Shown: one piece after another, positions 8,356-18,640 of the stretch
Layout of the letters: the number at the start of each line of letters is the position of its first letter
How positions within the stretch are numbered: the first letter of the stretch is position 1
Assembly: GCF_000934845.1 (NCBI RefSeq)
Contig: NZ_JXIQ01000019.1
Coordinates: 39,083 to 103,082, forward strand
DNA length: 64,000 nucleotides
Source of the DNA: Mesobacillus subterraneus
Lineage (GTDB): Bacteria; Bacillota; Bacilli; Bacillales; Cytobacillaceae
Direction of reading: 5' to 3'
The notes under the pieces: generated by a model
Told to the model about the DNA's origin: nothing
Databases searched by the model: none
What the model saw: only the letters and a program-made list of their open reading frames with translations
Made by a program: the position numbers and the translations under genes

Positions 8356-9492
8356 CTACGGTTTAAGGACGACTTTGATGCAGCCATCTGTTCTTGTGTC
8401 GAAAATCTGATAGCCGTGTTTAGCCTGGTCGAGTGGGAGAACATGGGTAATGACGTCACTTAAGTCCATTTTTCGATTAGAAACAAGATCGTAAAGAAAA
8501 GACATATATGGGATTACTGGAGCCTGTCCCATTTTCAAATCTACATTTCGCTGGAACAGATCCCCCAAGGGAAAGGCGTTATATCTGCCTCCATATACAC
8601 CTGTAATTTGGATCGTACCAGCCTTACGAACTGCTTGTGAAGCAATCACCAGGCCGCCCATCGCACCGCCTTGCAGCTTCATGCCTGTCGCCAAGTATTC
8701 TAATGGTGACATTTTTGCACTCATGCCGGTGCAATCAATGACGATGTCTGCACCGCCATTTGTGATTTCCTTAAGAAATTCACCGGTATTTTGATGTTCC
8801 TCTATATTCACTATTTCCACTTTATTGGTCTTTTTCGCATGTTCCAAACGATAGGTCAAATGATCAACAGCAATGACACGCTTTGCACCTTTGTACCACG
8901 CAAATTTTTGTGCCAGCAAGCCAACCGGGCCACAGCCTAATACCACTACCGTATCCCCCGGTTTTACCCCAGCATGATCGACACTCCACAATGCTGTCGC
9001 AGCTGCATCTGCCAGCAAGACAAGTTTTTCATCCTCGACTTCACAGTTCTCAGGTATTTTAAAAGGTGTGAAATTTCCATAAGGAACACGCATATATTCA
9101 GCTTGTCCGCCTGCATAACCGCCGGTAGTTTCTGAGTAGCCAAAAAATCCGCCCATTTCCCCATGTGGATTTGAATTATCACACTGTGATGTAATGTCAT
9201 TTTTACAATACCAGCATTCTCCGCAGCTAACATTAAAAGGAATGATCACACGGTCACCCTTTTTTAGTTTTTCTACGCCAGGACCAACTTCTTCTACTAC
9301 ACCCATTGGCTCATGTCCAATAACATAGTCAGTAGGCAAGTTAGGGATCATCTGATGAAGCAAATGCAAATCGGAGCCGCAAATTGCCGAAGCAGTTACT
9401 TTTATGATAATGTCGTCCGAATTTTTAATTTGAGGATCTTTAACATTTTTGACTTCTACATTCTTGCTGCCTTGGTACGTAACGGCTTTCAT
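8356..9492 (-). CDS. adhB: Zinc-dependent alcohol dehydrogenase (AdhB/formaldehyde-dehydrogenase-like)
   Basis: Medium-chain, NAD-dependent dehydrogenase of 378 residues. The catalytic zinc ligands lie in AICGSDLH and GHEPMG, the four structural-zinc cysteines in CGECWYC and the following QC, and the Rossmann motif in GCGPVG. The long insert before the C-terminus (YLATGMKLQGGAMGGLV) is typical of the formaldehyde-dehydrogenase-like subgroup that includes B. subtilis AdhB. It lies only 15 bp after a CotF-type gene on the same strand, so it may be expressed with the spore coat operon. Substrate is an alcohol or aldehyde adduct; not further determined. Confidence 0.9.
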   Translation of the reverse strand: MKAVTYQGSKNVEVKNVKDPQIKNSDDIIIKVTASAICGSDLHLLHQMIPNLPTDYVIGHEPMGVVEEVGPGVEKLKKGDRVIIPFNVSCGECWYCKNDITSQCDNSNPHGEMGGFFGYSETTGGYAGGQAEYMRVPYGNFTPFKIPENCEVEDEKLVLLADAAATALWSVDHAGVKPGDTVVVLGCGPVGLLAQKFAWYKGAKRVIAVDHLTYRLEHAKKTNKVEIVNIEEHQNTGEFLKEITNGGADIVIDCTGMSAKMSPLEYLATGMKLQGGAMGGLVIASQAVRKAGTIQITGVYGGRYNAFPLGDLFQRNVDLKMGQAPVIPYMSFLYDLVSNRKMDLSDVITHVLPLDQAKHGYQIFDTRTDGCIKVVLKP

Positions 9493-9507
9493 ATCATCTT
9501 ACCCCCT

Positions 9508-9870
9508 TTATTTGTTTGGTGTCGCGAACATTCCAAGACGGTCCGTGTCCATTGGGAATAACTCCATTTTTCCAATACTGATTGCCATGTCAGCGGACTT
9601 CAAATCCAATTCCATTTGTTTTCCGACATCATGAGGGTAAAACCAGCCTTTTTCAATCATTAAATCCGAAATTTCGGCATGGAGATCAATGGCCTGTTCC
9701 ATCTGTTTGTAAAAAATCTTACGCAGGTCCCCATTCGCTGTTTCGGTCAAAGCAATACCGTAAGTATGTATGCCATTTTTAATCCCTAGAAGAAAATCTA
9801 GCGCAAAGGATGCATCAGCCATCTCGGGCATGTGCTCAGCACCCTGTGGATCAAGATAATCCATTTCCAT
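9508..9870 (-). CDS. Spore coat protein, CotF family (copy 1)
   Basis: 120-residue four-helix, ferritin-like coat protein of the CotF family. The family core is visible as ASFALDFLLGIKNGIHTYGI, ALTETANGDLRKIFYKQM and GWFYPHDVGKQMELDL. The start ATG overlaps the stop of the upstream 75-residue gene, so the pair is translationally coupled. It is the mirror image of the pair at 10233-10729 on the other strand. Expected in the mother cell during sporulation, on or in the spore coat. The C-terminal extension past the helices (MELFPMDTDRLGMFATPNK) is absent from copy 2. Confidence 0.85.
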   Translation of the reverse strand: MEMDYLDPQGAEHMPEMADASFALDFLLGIKNGIHTYGIALTETANGDLRKIFYKQMEQAIDLHAEISDLMIEKGWFYPHDVGKQMELDLKSADMAISIGKMELFPMDTDRLGMFATPNK

Positions 9871-10097
9871 TATTGGTCCCCTTCTTTCATTAGTTTTGTC
9901 CTGGCTTCTTCATAATAGGTCTTCAATTCTTCTACAGCTGCAATCGATTGTTGCACTTCTTTTTCCATTAGAGCTTTTAAGTCATTATCAAAGCAAAGTC
10001 CTTGGATTAATTTTGATTTCAGGATACTAATCGTGTTAAAATTCAGTATTTCATGTGCTTCCATCGTTTCGTGGAATGCAAGCGTATCTTTTTCCAT
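9870..10097 (-). CDS. Small CotF-associated protein (copy 1)
   Basis: 75-residue helical protein, MEKDTLAFHETMEAHEILNF..., starting at 10097 after a strong GGAGGTGA site. It resembles the first half of a CotF helical bundle and shares the FHET-E-HEIL-F-T pattern with its counterpart at 10233-10439. The stop overlaps the start of the CotF gene. Many Bacillaceae carry such small partners in front of cotF-like genes; the precise role is unknown, presumably coat assembly. Confidence 0.75.
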   Translation of the reverse strand: MEKDTLAFHETMEAHEILNFNTISILKSKLIQGLCFDNDLKALMEKEVQQSIAAVEELKTYYEEARTKLMKEGDQ

Positions 10098-10232
10098 TAA
10101 GGTCACCTCCATAGAAAGAACATAGTTATTTTTCCAATAAAGCCATCACTTTATGCAGGAATGGAGAATAAGCTTTCATTTTAAAGGAAGCATAAGGAGA
10201 GACGTTTATTTTTGGGAGGAAAACCAATACCA

Positions 10233-10439
10233 ATGACCAAATATCTAGGAATACATGAAACCCTTGAATTGCATGAGGTACTAATTTTTAAAACGGTCAC
10301 ATTGACCAAAGCCACCACAATGGGCTTACTTGTAAAAGACATGAGACTGAAAGAAATCCTGACAAATGAAGTAGCTGCATCAAGTACACACATTGAACGG
10401 ATGAAGGAGCTGTACAGGAGGGAGGTAAATCAGGTATGA
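10233..10439 (+). CDS. Small CotF-associated protein (copy 2)
   Basis: 68-residue partner protein beginning MTKYLGIHETLELHEVLIFK, a clear paralogue of the divergent gene at 9870-10097 (HETLELHEVLIFKT against HETMEAHEILNFNT). The ATG at 10233 follows GGGAGG at about 13 bases. Its stop overlaps the following CotF gene by four bases, so they are coupled. Likely sporulation-specific. Confidence 0.75.
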   Translation: MTKYLGIHETLELHEVLIFKTVTLTKATTMGLLVKDMRLKEILTNEVAASSTHIERMKELYRREVNQV

Positions 10440-10729
10440 CAATTTTGCATAACCTAGCTGGAATGGCTGGGATGACGGATCAAGTAATTGCGGCAGATTA
10501 TTTGATTTCCATTAAATCAACAATCCGCAATCTATCTTTTGCCATCACAGAAACCGCCACTCCCGAGTTAAGAGATGCTTTTCGGGAACAATTAAGGTCC
10601 GCTGTAGCCAGCCATGAAAACATCACCAACTATCTGATTGAAACTGGATTTTATCATCCAAACGACCTCAGTGAACAAATCAGAGTGGATCTAGATAATG
10701 CAAATACTGCTTTGAAGCTTGCTGATTAA
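10436..10729 (+). CDS. Spore coat protein, CotF family (copy 2)
   Basis: 97-residue CotF-family protein. The conserved segments AADYLISIKSTIRNLSFAIT, ETATPELRDAFREQLRSAV and GFYHPNDLSEQIRVDLDNA correspond one to one with copy 1. It is the downstream member of a coupled two-gene unit that diverges from the copy 1 unit. It lacks the C-terminal tail of copy 1. Terminated by the hairpin at 10742-10772. Confidence 0.85.
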   Translation: MTILHNLAGMAGMTDQVIAADYLISIKSTIRNLSFAITETATPELRDAFREQLRSAVASHENITNYLIETGFYHPNDLSEQIRVDLDNANTALKLAD

Positions 10730-10741
10730 ATTCAAGAAGTT

Positions 10742-10772
10742 AAGGCTGCCAATCCAAGGAAGCAGCCTTTTT
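10742..10772 (+). terminator. Terminator after cotF copy 2
   Basis: AAGGCTGC/GCAGCCTT stem with a 12-base loop, followed by TTT. Confidence 0.75.
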
Positions 10773-10872
10773 GAGCGTCAACAATTGTTAATCTCCTTGA
10801 TTTTTTACGGAGGAATTCAAAAAGAAAGGTTAGAATATAATAAACCAATGTCGAAGAAAATGGGGGAGAGCC

Positions 10873-11763
10873 ATGTACAATATTCTTTTGTTTACGGATT
10901 CCGGGGTGGATGATTCACTGGCCTTGATGTATGCCTTGCTACATCCGCAGCTGAATATTGTCGGCGTCGTAACCGGCTATGGAAACATTACAAAAGAACA
11001 GGCAATCAACAATGCTGCCTATTTATTGCAGCTAGGTGGAAGAGAAGAAATACCAATCATCGCTGGCGCTTCTGGCCCATTATCCGGTGAACTGGCAACC
11101 TTTTATCCAGAAATCCATGGTCCCGAAGGTCTTGGTCCAATCAGGCCGCCAGCGGACTTTGGAGAGGTAGAAGTTTTTGATATTGATAAGATTCTGGATC
11201 TTGTGAATGAATACCCGGATAATCTAGTGATTGTCGCTGTCGGAAGGCAAACGGAACTGGCAATCCCATTTATCCTGTATGGCGAGGATGCCTTCAAAAC
11301 TGTTAACGCTTTTTATATCATGGGAGGAGCATTCCTAGTTCCCGGAAATGTCACAGCAGAAGCTGAAGCAAATTTTTATGCAGATCCGATTGCAGCCAAT
11401 CAGGTTCTGGAAAAGGCAAGAAATGTTTTTCTTCATCCGCTGAACATTACCAATAAAGCCATCGTCCCACCAGCTGTCATTGACTACCTTGCAAAGAACA
11501 GCCAGTCTCCTTTCAAAAATCTGATCAAACCTGTATACGATTATTACTTTGAAGCTTATAAAGAGAATGTACCTGGTATCCAGGGAGCACCGTTGCATGA
11601 TGTAATCACTTTAAGCGCTCTCGTGAATAGAAACCTGGTCAAATATCTGCCTAGAAGAGTAACCGTCGAATTGTTCGGCCGTGCCAAAGGGAAAAGCATG
11701 GCAGATTTCAGGCCAAAACCAGAACCTGAACGCCTGTACGTTTTAAATATATCTTCTGAATAA
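10873..11763 (+). CDS. Nucleoside hydrolase (IunH family)
   Basis: Inosine-uridine preferring nucleoside N-ribohydrolase family, 296 residues, cytosolic purine/pyrimidine salvage. The N-terminal calcium-binding loop reads LLFTDSGVDDSLAL in place of the canonical DTDPGxDD: the general base and calcium aspartates are kept but the first aspartate is phenylalanine. The C-terminal calcium ligand is present in GAPLHDVITL. Also visible: VGRQTELAIPF and FYIMGGAFLVPGNVTAEAEANFYAD, typical of the active site. The ribosome site GGGGGAG is good. No obvious transporter partner nearby; stand-alone. Confidence 0.9.
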   Translation: MYNILLFTDSGVDDSLALMYALLHPQLNIVGVVTGYGNITKEQAINNAAYLLQLGGREEIPIIAGASGPLSGELATFYPEIHGPEGLGPIRPPADFGEVEVFDIDKILDLVNEYPDNLVIVAVGRQTELAIPFILYGEDAFKTVNAFYIMGGAFLVPGNVTAEAEANFYADPIAANQVLEKARNVFLHPLNITNKAIVPPAVIDYLAKNSQSPFKNLIKPVYDYYFEAYKENVPGIQGAPLHDVITLSALVNRNLVKYLPRRVTVELFGRAKGKSMADFRPKPEPERLYVLNISSE

Positions 11764-11846
11764 TCTAAAAATAGAACTGTGAATAAGTAAAATATTTTAA
11801 TATGATATATTCGTAATAACTCCAGTTTTAGAAGGAAGGGATATGA

Positions 11847-12407
11847 TTGGATTCTCAAGAAAAATGGAATTCAAAATACAAGGATCGATTGACTAAGAAA
11901 ACAGAAGCAGAACCAAATACTAGATTAATGATGCAGTCAGGCTACTTGACGGGAGGGGGAGCACTCGACATCGCGTGTGGCCTTGGAGGAAATAGCTATT
12001 ATCTTGCCGAGATAGGTTATGAAGTGACAGCAATTGATATATCGGATGTGGCTGTTGACTATGTTCAAGAGCAGGCGACCTGTAATAAGCTGAATATTAC
12101 TGTTAAAACTGCTGATCTTACTAAACAAACTTCGGTTTTTACAGGCCGGAAATATGATCTGGCGGTGGTGACCTACTATCTTGATCGTTCATTGTTTCCA
12201 CTGATGAAGGAATGGATTAAAACAGATGGATATTTGTTCATAGAAACCTTTTTTCAAAATGGTTCTTCGGGAAACCAGAGTGTTTCGAATCAATATAAAC
12301 TGGAGTCGAATGAATTGCTGAAAGAATTCAGTGACTGGAGAGTTCTCTACTTCGAGGAAAATGAACAGGAAGGACGTCAGACAATTTTTTGCCAGAACCG
12401 GCGATAG
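11847..12407 (+). CDS. Class I SAM-dependent methyltransferase
   Basis: 186-residue methyltransferase with the SAM-binding motif I ALDIACGLGGNSYYLAEIGY followed by VTAIDIS (acidic ribose-binding residue) and DLAVVTYYLDR (motif IV region). The TTG at 11847 is used because GAAGGAAGGG lies just upstream and the nearby ATG at 11843 is out of frame and stops after 17 codons. Most similar in layout to TehB/SmtA-type small-molecule methyltransferases; the acceptor is unknown. Monocistronic with a clear terminator. Confidence 0.85.
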   Translation: MDSQEKWNSKYKDRLTKKTEAEPNTRLMMQSGYLTGGGALDIACGLGGNSYYLAEIGYEVTAIDISDVAVDYVQEQATCNKLNITVKTADLTKQTSVFTGRKYDLAVVTYYLDRSLFPLMKEWIKTDGYLFIETFFQNGSSGNQSVSNQYKLESNELLKEFSDWRVLYFEENEQEGRQTIFCQNRR

Positions 12408-12422
12408 ACTAAATATCTTTAG

Positions 12423-12463
12423 AAAAAAGCAGAACCAGATAAATCCTCTGTTTCTGCTTTTTT
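12423..12463 (+). terminator. Terminator after the methyltransferase gene
   Basis: AAAAAAGCAGAA paired with TTCTGCTTTTTT across a 17-base loop, ending in the T-run. Confidence 0.75.
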
Positions 12464-12905
12464 AAGGATAGATAGTTATATAATTTTTGCTATGACTCTG
12501 CATTCTAGTTTCAAGGCAACAAACAAGAAGGAGAATGATGCAGCCATCCTGAATAGCGAAATCAGATTCAAAAAAAGCCCTAAATAACCATTATTTATTA
12601 ATATAGTATATTCTCTTAAAAACGGACAATCGGGCAGGAGGAGAAGGGTTCGTGATGCCTTAACGAAAAATTCTTTTTAGTTTACATAACATAAATTCTC
12701 GGAAGTTAAATAAAATATATCTCAATATTAGAGTATACTTAAATCAGTGAGATAAAATAAAAAAAATCATTTAATTTACATGGCAAGCGAATATTTCATG
12801 CTTTTTCGTCGGGTGCTTTATCCTAACCACCAATTTTATGTTCTGACTCAACTTTACATAATATTATTATGCAAAACAAAAGGTATCCTCTATTTACTTG
12901 TAAAC
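12464..12905. other. Intergenic stretch without a recognisable gene
   Basis: AT-rich. A 30-codon frame at 12491 (MTLHSSFKATNKKEN...) has no ribosome site, and a longer plus-strand frame beginning at 12780 is antisense to the terminator and 3' end of the next gene, so neither is accepted. No repeat or RNA structure stood out. Confidence 0.6.
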
Positions 12906-12938
12906 CGAAAAAACACAGTACTAGCCTGTGTTTTTTCG
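12906..12938 (-). terminator. Bidirectional terminator below the secreted-protein gene
   Basis: Perfect 13-bp stem CGAAAAAACACAG/CTGTGTTTTTTCG with a seven-base loop. Confidence 0.85.
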
Positions 12939-12972
12939 TGGTTCAGCTTCTTATATGGCCATTCCCTCTATT

Positions 12973-13734
12973 TTAATGCGACTTCAGTTCGATTACCTTT
13001 GCGTGCTGCAGTTTCCAGGTCCCCTTTTCATATACCCAGGTTGATTCCAGGTTTGCAATACCGTCAGCATTGTAGGCACCGTTTATTCGCTGTATCCCGA
13101 TTAATTCGTATTGTCCAGCTTCGCCTTTGAATGGCTTTAAACTTCCGAATGGTAGCACCATCAATTCAGTCGGTTCGTTCAATTTGCCATCTTGATAAAG
13201 ACCAAGTCTGTCATAGTCCACTTTTCTTTCACTTAAATCAAAACTGTAGGACTGCCCTGTTTGCTCTATTCGAACAGAGGCCTTGTAACCATCTTCGAAT
13301 TGGCTTGTGACAGATAAAGGTTCCGGTACAGACAAATTAACAACCTTAAAATCTTTTAAGGTGTATAAATAATAATTCGACAATCCTCCACTCCCTCCAG
13401 TAGGAATGCTGACGAAAATATCCTTTACCGAATCGTGATTAAGATCTTTGTATTCTGTGGTCGGGTCATACCCTCCATCGAGATCAATCTTATATGTATT
13501 GCCATTTGATGCTTTGATTTTTAGATAAATCTCCTTGAGGTACCGTGTCCCTTCTTCAAATGGGATACCTTTTACAAAAACTAGATCTTTTTTTCCATCA
13601 CCTGTAACATCCACTTTTTCTTTCGTTCCTGTTACTGACTCCGTTTCCTTCGATTCACCTGCGTATGCTCCTGTTAGTGCTGTCAACGACATTAAAAAGA
13701 ATGCGGTGATAATGATTAAAATTTCCTTTTTCAT
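12973..13734 (-). CDS. Secreted protein with a VCBS/FG-GAP-like repeat
   Basis: 253-residue exported protein starting MKKEILIIITAFFLMSLTAL, a clear Sec signal peptide with a probable AYA cleavage site. The start at 13734 has GGGAGGAA upstream; a longer in-frame N-terminal extension lacks one. After the signal the motifs DVTGDGKKDLVFV and DLNHDSVKDIFVS are FG-GAP/VCBS-type calcium-loop repeats. The C-terminal half contains GQYELIGIQRINGAYNADGI and a WVYEKGTWKL strand. Function unknown; cell-envelope or extracellular. Confidence 0.75.
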   Translation of the reverse strand: MKKEILIIITAFFLMSLTALTGAYAGESKETESVTGTKEKVDVTGDGKKDLVFVKGIPFEEGTRYLKEIYLKIKASNGNTYKIDLDGGYDPTTEYKDLNHDSVKDIFVSIPTGGSGGLSNYYLYTLKDFKVVNLSVPEPLSVTSQFEDGYKASVRIEQTGQSYSFDLSERKVDYDRLGLYQDGKLNEPTELMVLPFGSLKPFKGEAGQYELIGIQRINGAYNADGIANLESTWVYEKGTWKLQHAKVIELKSH

Positions 13735-13860
13735 TGTGAATTCCTCCCTTATAGTTAATATCTCTTTATATGGGAAAAAAATACACTTATCGAGAGAAAT
13801 TTTAGTCTTTTTATATAAAAAAAACACAGCAAATCCGCTGTGTTTTTTCATCATTTTATT

Positions 13861-16296
13861 TTAGTCTATTTCCTTATTTTCCCTTTTCCAAACGGATTTA
13901 AGTTTACCTGTTTCATTTTCATCAATAATGAAGGACCCATTTGTGTAACGGTCACTGTTCCTCAAATCTGCTGCCTTTAGCGAAACAATCTGCTGCTTTT
14001 CAGATAGGAAGAATAGTTCATCTTCTCCCTTGACAGCTTCAACACCGATAATCCGATGTGGATTTGCCTTCAGTTCTCGCAGCATCACGACTCCGCGTTT
14101 TGCACGGGATGTTTTCTCGAATTCAGAAGAAAGCTTCATTTTCTTCACTGCGCCGCGCTGGGTTGCAATCACAATGGATGGATTTTCATTGTCATCGATG
14201 ATTTTACCGCCCACGACATAGTCTTCATCCTTTAGATTCATTCCCTTAACCCCGGCTGCGCGGATTCCAATTGGACTAACGTCTACTTCGCTGAACCATA
14301 AGCCATAGCCAAAATGGGAAGCAAGAAATAGATCCATGTTTCCATTTGTTAAATGGACATCGATGACCCGGTCATCTCCTTTGACATTGATGGCGGTCAA
14401 GGGTTTAGAATACCTCTGAGCTTTATAAAGACTCAATTCTGATTTCTTCACCATCCCGTTTTTCGTAACAAATAAAAAGAACAGGTTTTGTTCAAAATCG
14501 GTGATAGGTACAGCTTTGATGATTTCTTCATCCCGGTCAAGCGGTACGATATTGGCCACATGCTGTCCAAGATCTTTCCAGCGGATGTCAGGAAGTTCAT
14601 GAACAGGTAAATACAGGTAGCTTCCTTTATTGGTGAACAACAGAAGGACATCCTTTGTGTTCATATTTAATCGGGATAACAGCCTGTCAGTATCTTTTAT
14701 CGCGAAATCCTGTTCATTTGATGCCGCATACGATCTTTGACTTGTACGTTTTACGTAGCCATCCTTCGTTACTGTGACAATTACATCTTCACTGGCAATG
14801 AGTACCTCAAGATTGATTTTGATTTCCTCGATTTCTTTCTCGATTTTCGTCCGGCGATCATCAGAGAAGCGCTTCTTGACATCCTTTAACTCCTTCTTGA
14901 TAACGGCCGTTAGCTTTTTCTCGCTTTCAAGAATGGCAGTGAGCTCTTCCACCTTCTTGGCAAGCTCATCCGCCTCTGCTTGAAGGGCAGTAATATCAGT
15001 ATTTGTCAGGCGGTAAAGCTGGAGGGAAACAATTGCTTCCGCCTGAACTTCAGTGAATTGGAACTTCTGGATCAAATTATCTTTCGCATTGCGTTTATCC
15101 TTTGAAGCACGGATTGTAGCAATTACTTGATCCAAGATCGACAAAGCCTTCATTAGCCCTTCGACAATATGCTGACGGTCTCGTGCTTTTTGAAGGTCAA
15201 ACTGCGACCGTTTCGTTACTACATCCTTTTGGTGACCAATATAGGCATCTAGAAGTTCTGCAAGACCCATCAATACTGGCCGTTTCTTGTTGATAGCAAC
15301 CATATTAAAGTTGTAGGTGATTTGCAAATCGCTGTTTTTGTACAGATAGTGCAGAACACCGTTTGCATCTGCTTCTTTCTTTAATTCGATCACTACCCGA
15401 AGACCTGTTCGGTCCGTTTCATCCCGAACCTCAGAAATACCTTCCACTTTCCGGTCTAACCGGAATTCATCCATTCGCTTGACCAGGTTTGCCTTATTGA
15501 TTTCATAAGGAACTTCTGTGATGACAATCTGTTGCTTGCCACCACGAGTATCCTCTATTTCCGCTTTGCCACGGACGATAATCTTTCCCTTGCCAGTCTT
15601 GTACGCTTTGGCAATCCCTTCGATCCCCTGGATAATTCCGCCTGTTGGAAAGTCTGGTCCTTTGATCACTTTCATCAGATCCTCGACCGTGCATGCAGGG
15701 TTGTCCATCCTCATAATAACCCCATCAATCACTTCCGCTAAATTGTGAGGTGGAATATCTGTGGCGTATCCAGCTGAAATTCCCGTCGAGCCGTTGACTA
15801 GCAGGTTTGGAAACATTGCCGGGAGCACGGTAGGCTCACTGGACGTATCATCAAAGTTTGGGATGAACTCAACTGTCCGCTTTTCGATATCCCTTAACAA
15901 TTCACCGGCAATTGCTGATAATCTTGCTTCTGTATATCGCATTGCCGCTGGAGGGTCCCCATCGATGCTTCCGTTATTGCCGTGCATGTCCACCAGATAA
16001 TTTCGCACTTTCCAATCCTGGCTCATCCGAACCATTGCTTCATATACCGATGAATCACCGTGTGGATGGTAATTCCCGATCACATTACCGACTGTTTTAG
16101 CGGACTTCCGGAAACCCTTTTCACTTGTGTTGCCCTCAACGTGCATGGCGTATAAAATTCTCCGCTGCACAGGCTTCAGGCCGTCGCGAGCATCAGGAAG
16201 GGCACGTTCCTGGATAATATACTTGCTATACCGGCCAAATCGGTCGCCTAATACATCTTCTAAAGGAAGATCACGAAATTTTTCCACTGAACTCAT
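13861..16296 (-). CDS. parC: DNA topoisomerase IV subunit A
   Basis: Breakage-reunion subunit of topoisomerase IV, which decatenates daughter chromosomes; 811 residues, normal length. The winged-helix active site contains the catalytic tyrosine in [10 protein letters not shown] (Tyr121). The quinolone-resistance region reads [12 protein letters not shown], the unaltered susceptible form (Ser82/Ser83, Glu86). A coiled-coil tower follows and then six beta-pinwheel repeats. The start overlaps the parE stop by four bases, so the subunits are translationally coupled. Confidence 0.98.
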   Translation of the reverse strand: MSSVEKFRDLPLEDVLGDRFGRYSKYIIQERALPDARDGLKPVQRRILYAMHVEGNTSEKGFRKSAKTVGNVIGNYHPHGDSSVYEAMVRMSQDWKVRNYLVDMHGNNGSIDGDPPAAMRYTEARLSAIAGELLRDIEKRTVEFIPNFDDTSSEPTVLPAMFPNLLVNGSTGISAGYATDIPPHNLAEVIDGVIMRMDNPACTVEDLMKVIKGPDFPTGGIIQGIEGIAKAYKTGKGKIIVRGKAEIEDTRGGKQQIVITEVPYEINKANLVKRMDEFRLDRKVEGISEVRDETDRTGLRVVIELKKEADANGVLHYLYKNSDLQITYNFNMVAINKKRPVLMGLAELLDAYIGHQKDVVTKRSQFDLQKARDRQHIVEGLMKALSILDQVIATIRASKDKRNAKDNLIQKFQFTEVQAEAIVSLQLYRLTNTDITALQAEADELAKKVEELTAILESEKKLTAVIKKELKDVKKRFSDDRRTKIEKEIEEIKINLEVLIASEDVIVTVTKDGYVKRTSQRSYAASNEQDFAIKDTDRLLSRLNMNTKDVLLLFTNKGSYLYLPVHELPDIRWKDLGQHVANIVPLDRDEEIIKAVPITDFEQNLFFLFVTKNGMVKKSELSLYKAQRYSKPLTAINVKGDDRVIDVHLTNGNMDLFLASHFGYGLWFSEVDVSPIGIRAAGVKGMNLKDEDYVVGGKIIDDNENPSIVIATQRGAVKKMKLSSEFEKTSRAKRGVVMLRELKANPHRIIGVEAVKGEDELFFLSEKQQIVSLKAADLRNSDRYTNGSFIIDENETGKLKSVWKRENKEID

Positions 16297-18272
16297 TCGC
16301 CTTCAACCTCCTCTGGCACGGAGATATTTTCATTTTCCAAAATATTGCCGTCTTCCTCAAGTCCAAAAGAAACATTCGATTCGATCCATTTCCTGCGGGG
16401 TTCCACCTTGTCCCCCATAAGGGTTGTGACTCTCCGCTCCGCTCTTGCCGCATCATCAATTCGAACGCGAATCAAAGTCCTAGTCCCAGGGTCCATCGTT
16501 GTTTCCCAAAGCTGATCTGCATTCATCTCGCCAAGACCTTTGTAACGCTGGATAATATAGCCTTTGCCGATCTTTTTGATGGCTCCTTGTAGTTCATCAT
16601 CACTCCAGGCATATTCAATGATTTCCTTTTTGCCAGTCCCTTTGCTGACTTTATACAACGGAGGAAGGGCAATGAAGATTTTTCCCGCTTCTATGAGGGG
16701 CTTCATATAGCGATAAAAGAAGGTAAGCAATAGCACCTGAATATGGGCACCATCCGTATCGGCATCGGTCATGATAACAATTTTATCGTAGTTAATATCT
16801 TCAATATTGAAATCCGACCCTACTCCCCCGCCGACCGCATGGATGATCGTATTGATTTCCTCGTTTTTGAAAATATCCTGAAGCTTTGCTTTTTCGGTAT
16901 TAATGACCTTTCCGCGCAATGGCAGTACAGCCTGGAATTTTCTGTCGCGCCCCTGCTTGGCAGAACCTCCCGCAGAATCCCCTTCCACAAGGTATAATTC
17001 ATTTTTCGCCGGGTTCTTTGATTGAGCTGGAGTCAATTTACCTGATAGAATGGCATCCGTTTTTTTTCGCTTTTTCCCGCTGCGCGCATCTTCACGTGCT
17101 TTGCGGGCAGCCTCCCGGGCCTGGGAAGCTTTGATCGATTTTCGGATCAGTAAAGTACTTACGTCTGGATTCTCCTCGAGAAAATACGACAGATGTTCCG
17201 ATACGACCGAGTCGACTGCGGATCTTGCTTCACTGGTCCCCAGCTTCCCCTTCGTCTGCCCTTCAAACTGAAGCAGTTCCTCAGGAATACGAACTGATAT
17301 GATTCCTGCCAGCCCTTCGCGTATATCCGCTCCATCAAGGTTTTTGTCCTTTTCCTTCAGCAATCCAACCTTACGGGCATATTCATTGAACACTCTCGTC
17401 ATCGCCGTCTTTGCCCCTGCTTCATGTGTGCCGCCATCCTTCGTCCTAACATTGTTTACGAAAGAAAGAACGTTTTCCGAGTATCCATCGTTGAATTGAA
17501 AGGCAAATTCCACTTCAAATTTGCTATATTCGCCTTCAAAGCTGACTACCGGATGTAGCACATCTTTTTCTTCGTTCAAATATTCAACAAATGCCTGAAT
17601 GCCCGTTTCAAAATGAAAGACATCTTTCTCGTTATTTCGGTCATCGATCAGCTCAATTGTTAAGCCTTTCAGCAAAAAAGCAGACTCACGCAGCCTTTCA
17701 GAAAGTGTGTCATAGTTATATGTCAAAGTAGAAAAAATTCCTTCGTCTGGTTTGAAATGAATTGTCGTCCCTGATTGATTTGTCTTGCCAATTTTTTCAA
17801 GCGTAGTCGCCGGCTTTCCGCCATTTTCAAATCGCTGCTCATAAACAAAGCCATCGCGTTTGATCGTGACAACCAGCCATTCAGATAGGGCATTAACGAC
17901 GGATGCGCCAACACCATGTAAACCGCCGCTTGTTTTATAACCTCCTTGCCCGAATTTTCCTCCTGCGTGAAGGACGGTAAGGATAACTTCCGGTGTCGGT
18001 TTTCCAAGCTTATGCATCCCAGTAGGCATTCCTCGCCCTTTATCCTGGACACTGACCGAATTATCTTTATGAATTTTGACGATGATGTGATTCCCAAAGC
18101 CGCCAAGTGCTTCATCAACGGAGTTATCAACGATTTCATATACGAGGTGATGAAGGCCTCGCGTATCTGTGCTGCCAATATACATGCCCGGTCTTTTTCG
18201 AACCGCTTCTAAGCCTTCCAGTACCTGTATGGCATCATCATTATAATCAAAAGCTTGCTGATTTCTTGCCAC
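16293..18272 (-). CDS. parE: DNA topoisomerase IV subunit B
   Basis: ATPase subunit of topoisomerase IV. The GTG at 18272 is taken as the start because AAAGGGG lies seven bases upstream and the product then begins like B. subtilis ParE (MARNQQ, then [16 protein letters not shown]), giving 659 residues. The GHKL ATPase site is seen in [13 protein letters not shown] and GRGMPTG, the Toprim site in [16 protein letters not shown] and [11 protein letters not shown]. In B. subtilis the divergent neighbour is plsY; here almost 10 kb of other genes separate them. Confidence 0.97.
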   Translation of the reverse strand: MARNQQAFDYNDDAIQVLEGLEAVRKRPGMYIGSTDTRGLHHLVYEIVDNSVDEALGGFGNHIIVKIHKDNSVSVQDKGRGMPTGMHKLGKPTPEVILTVLHAGGKFGQGGYKTSGGLHGVGASVVNALSEWLVVTIKRDGFVYEQRFENGGKPATTLEKIGKTNQSGTTIHFKPDEGIFSTLTYNYDTLSERLRESAFLLKGLTIELIDDRNNEKDVFHFETGIQAFVEYLNEEKDVLHPVVSFEGEYSKFEVEFAFQFNDGYSENVLSFVNNVRTKDGGTHEAGAKTAMTRVFNEYARKVGLLKEKDKNLDGADIREGLAGIISVRIPEELLQFEGQTKGKLGTSEARSAVDSVVSEHLSYFLEENPDVSTLLIRKSIKASQAREAARKAREDARSGKKRKKTDAILSGKLTPAQSKNPAKNELYLVEGDSAGGSAKQGRDRKFQAVLPLRGKVINTEKAKLQDIFKNEEINTIIHAVGGGVGSDFNIEDINYDKIVIMTDADTDGAHIQVLLLTFFYRYMKPLIEAGKIFIALPPLYKVSKGTGKKEIIEYAWSDDELQGAIKKIGKGYIIQRYKGLGEMNADQLWETTMDPGTRTLIRVRIDDAARAERRVTTLMGDKVEPRRKWIESNVSFGLEEDGNILENENISVPEEVEGE

Positions 18273-18640
18273 GAACATACCCCTTTCATTTCTAGCAAAC
18301 AACATTGACGGTTTTTTTGTATAAGGTCAATGAATTCTTAAGTATTCCTCTTTTTTGTTAAAAAGTATGAAAAACTGCTTTTTTTCCAATCAGAACAATT
18401 GTTCTCTTTGTTTATTTTACCATAATAATGGCGTCTATGCTTAATTGTAGCGATTAATTGAAATTTGGCAAACAGATTTAAAAAAATAATTCCATATAAA
18501 AAAGCGAACGGTACCTTTTGACCAGAAAAAAATTTTGCCTATGTTGGTTTCCATTCATGAACTGCCAGCGATTACCGCCGTTAATTTCCCCTTTTGTTTT
18601 GCATGATAAGAACAAATTCATTTTTTGGAGGGCTTTAACA

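Noticed and set aside
8356..9492. adhB as part of the hxl formaldehyde system
   Set aside because: The genes are 35 kb apart and share no visible operator; a functional link would be speculation.
12491..12583. Short frame MTLHSSFKATNKKEN... after the methyltransferase terminator
   Set aside because: No ribosome site and no similarity; treated as chance.
12780..13130. 116-codon plus-strand frame
   Set aside because: It runs through a strong terminator and antisense to the secreted-protein gene, has no ribosome site and low-complexity translation.
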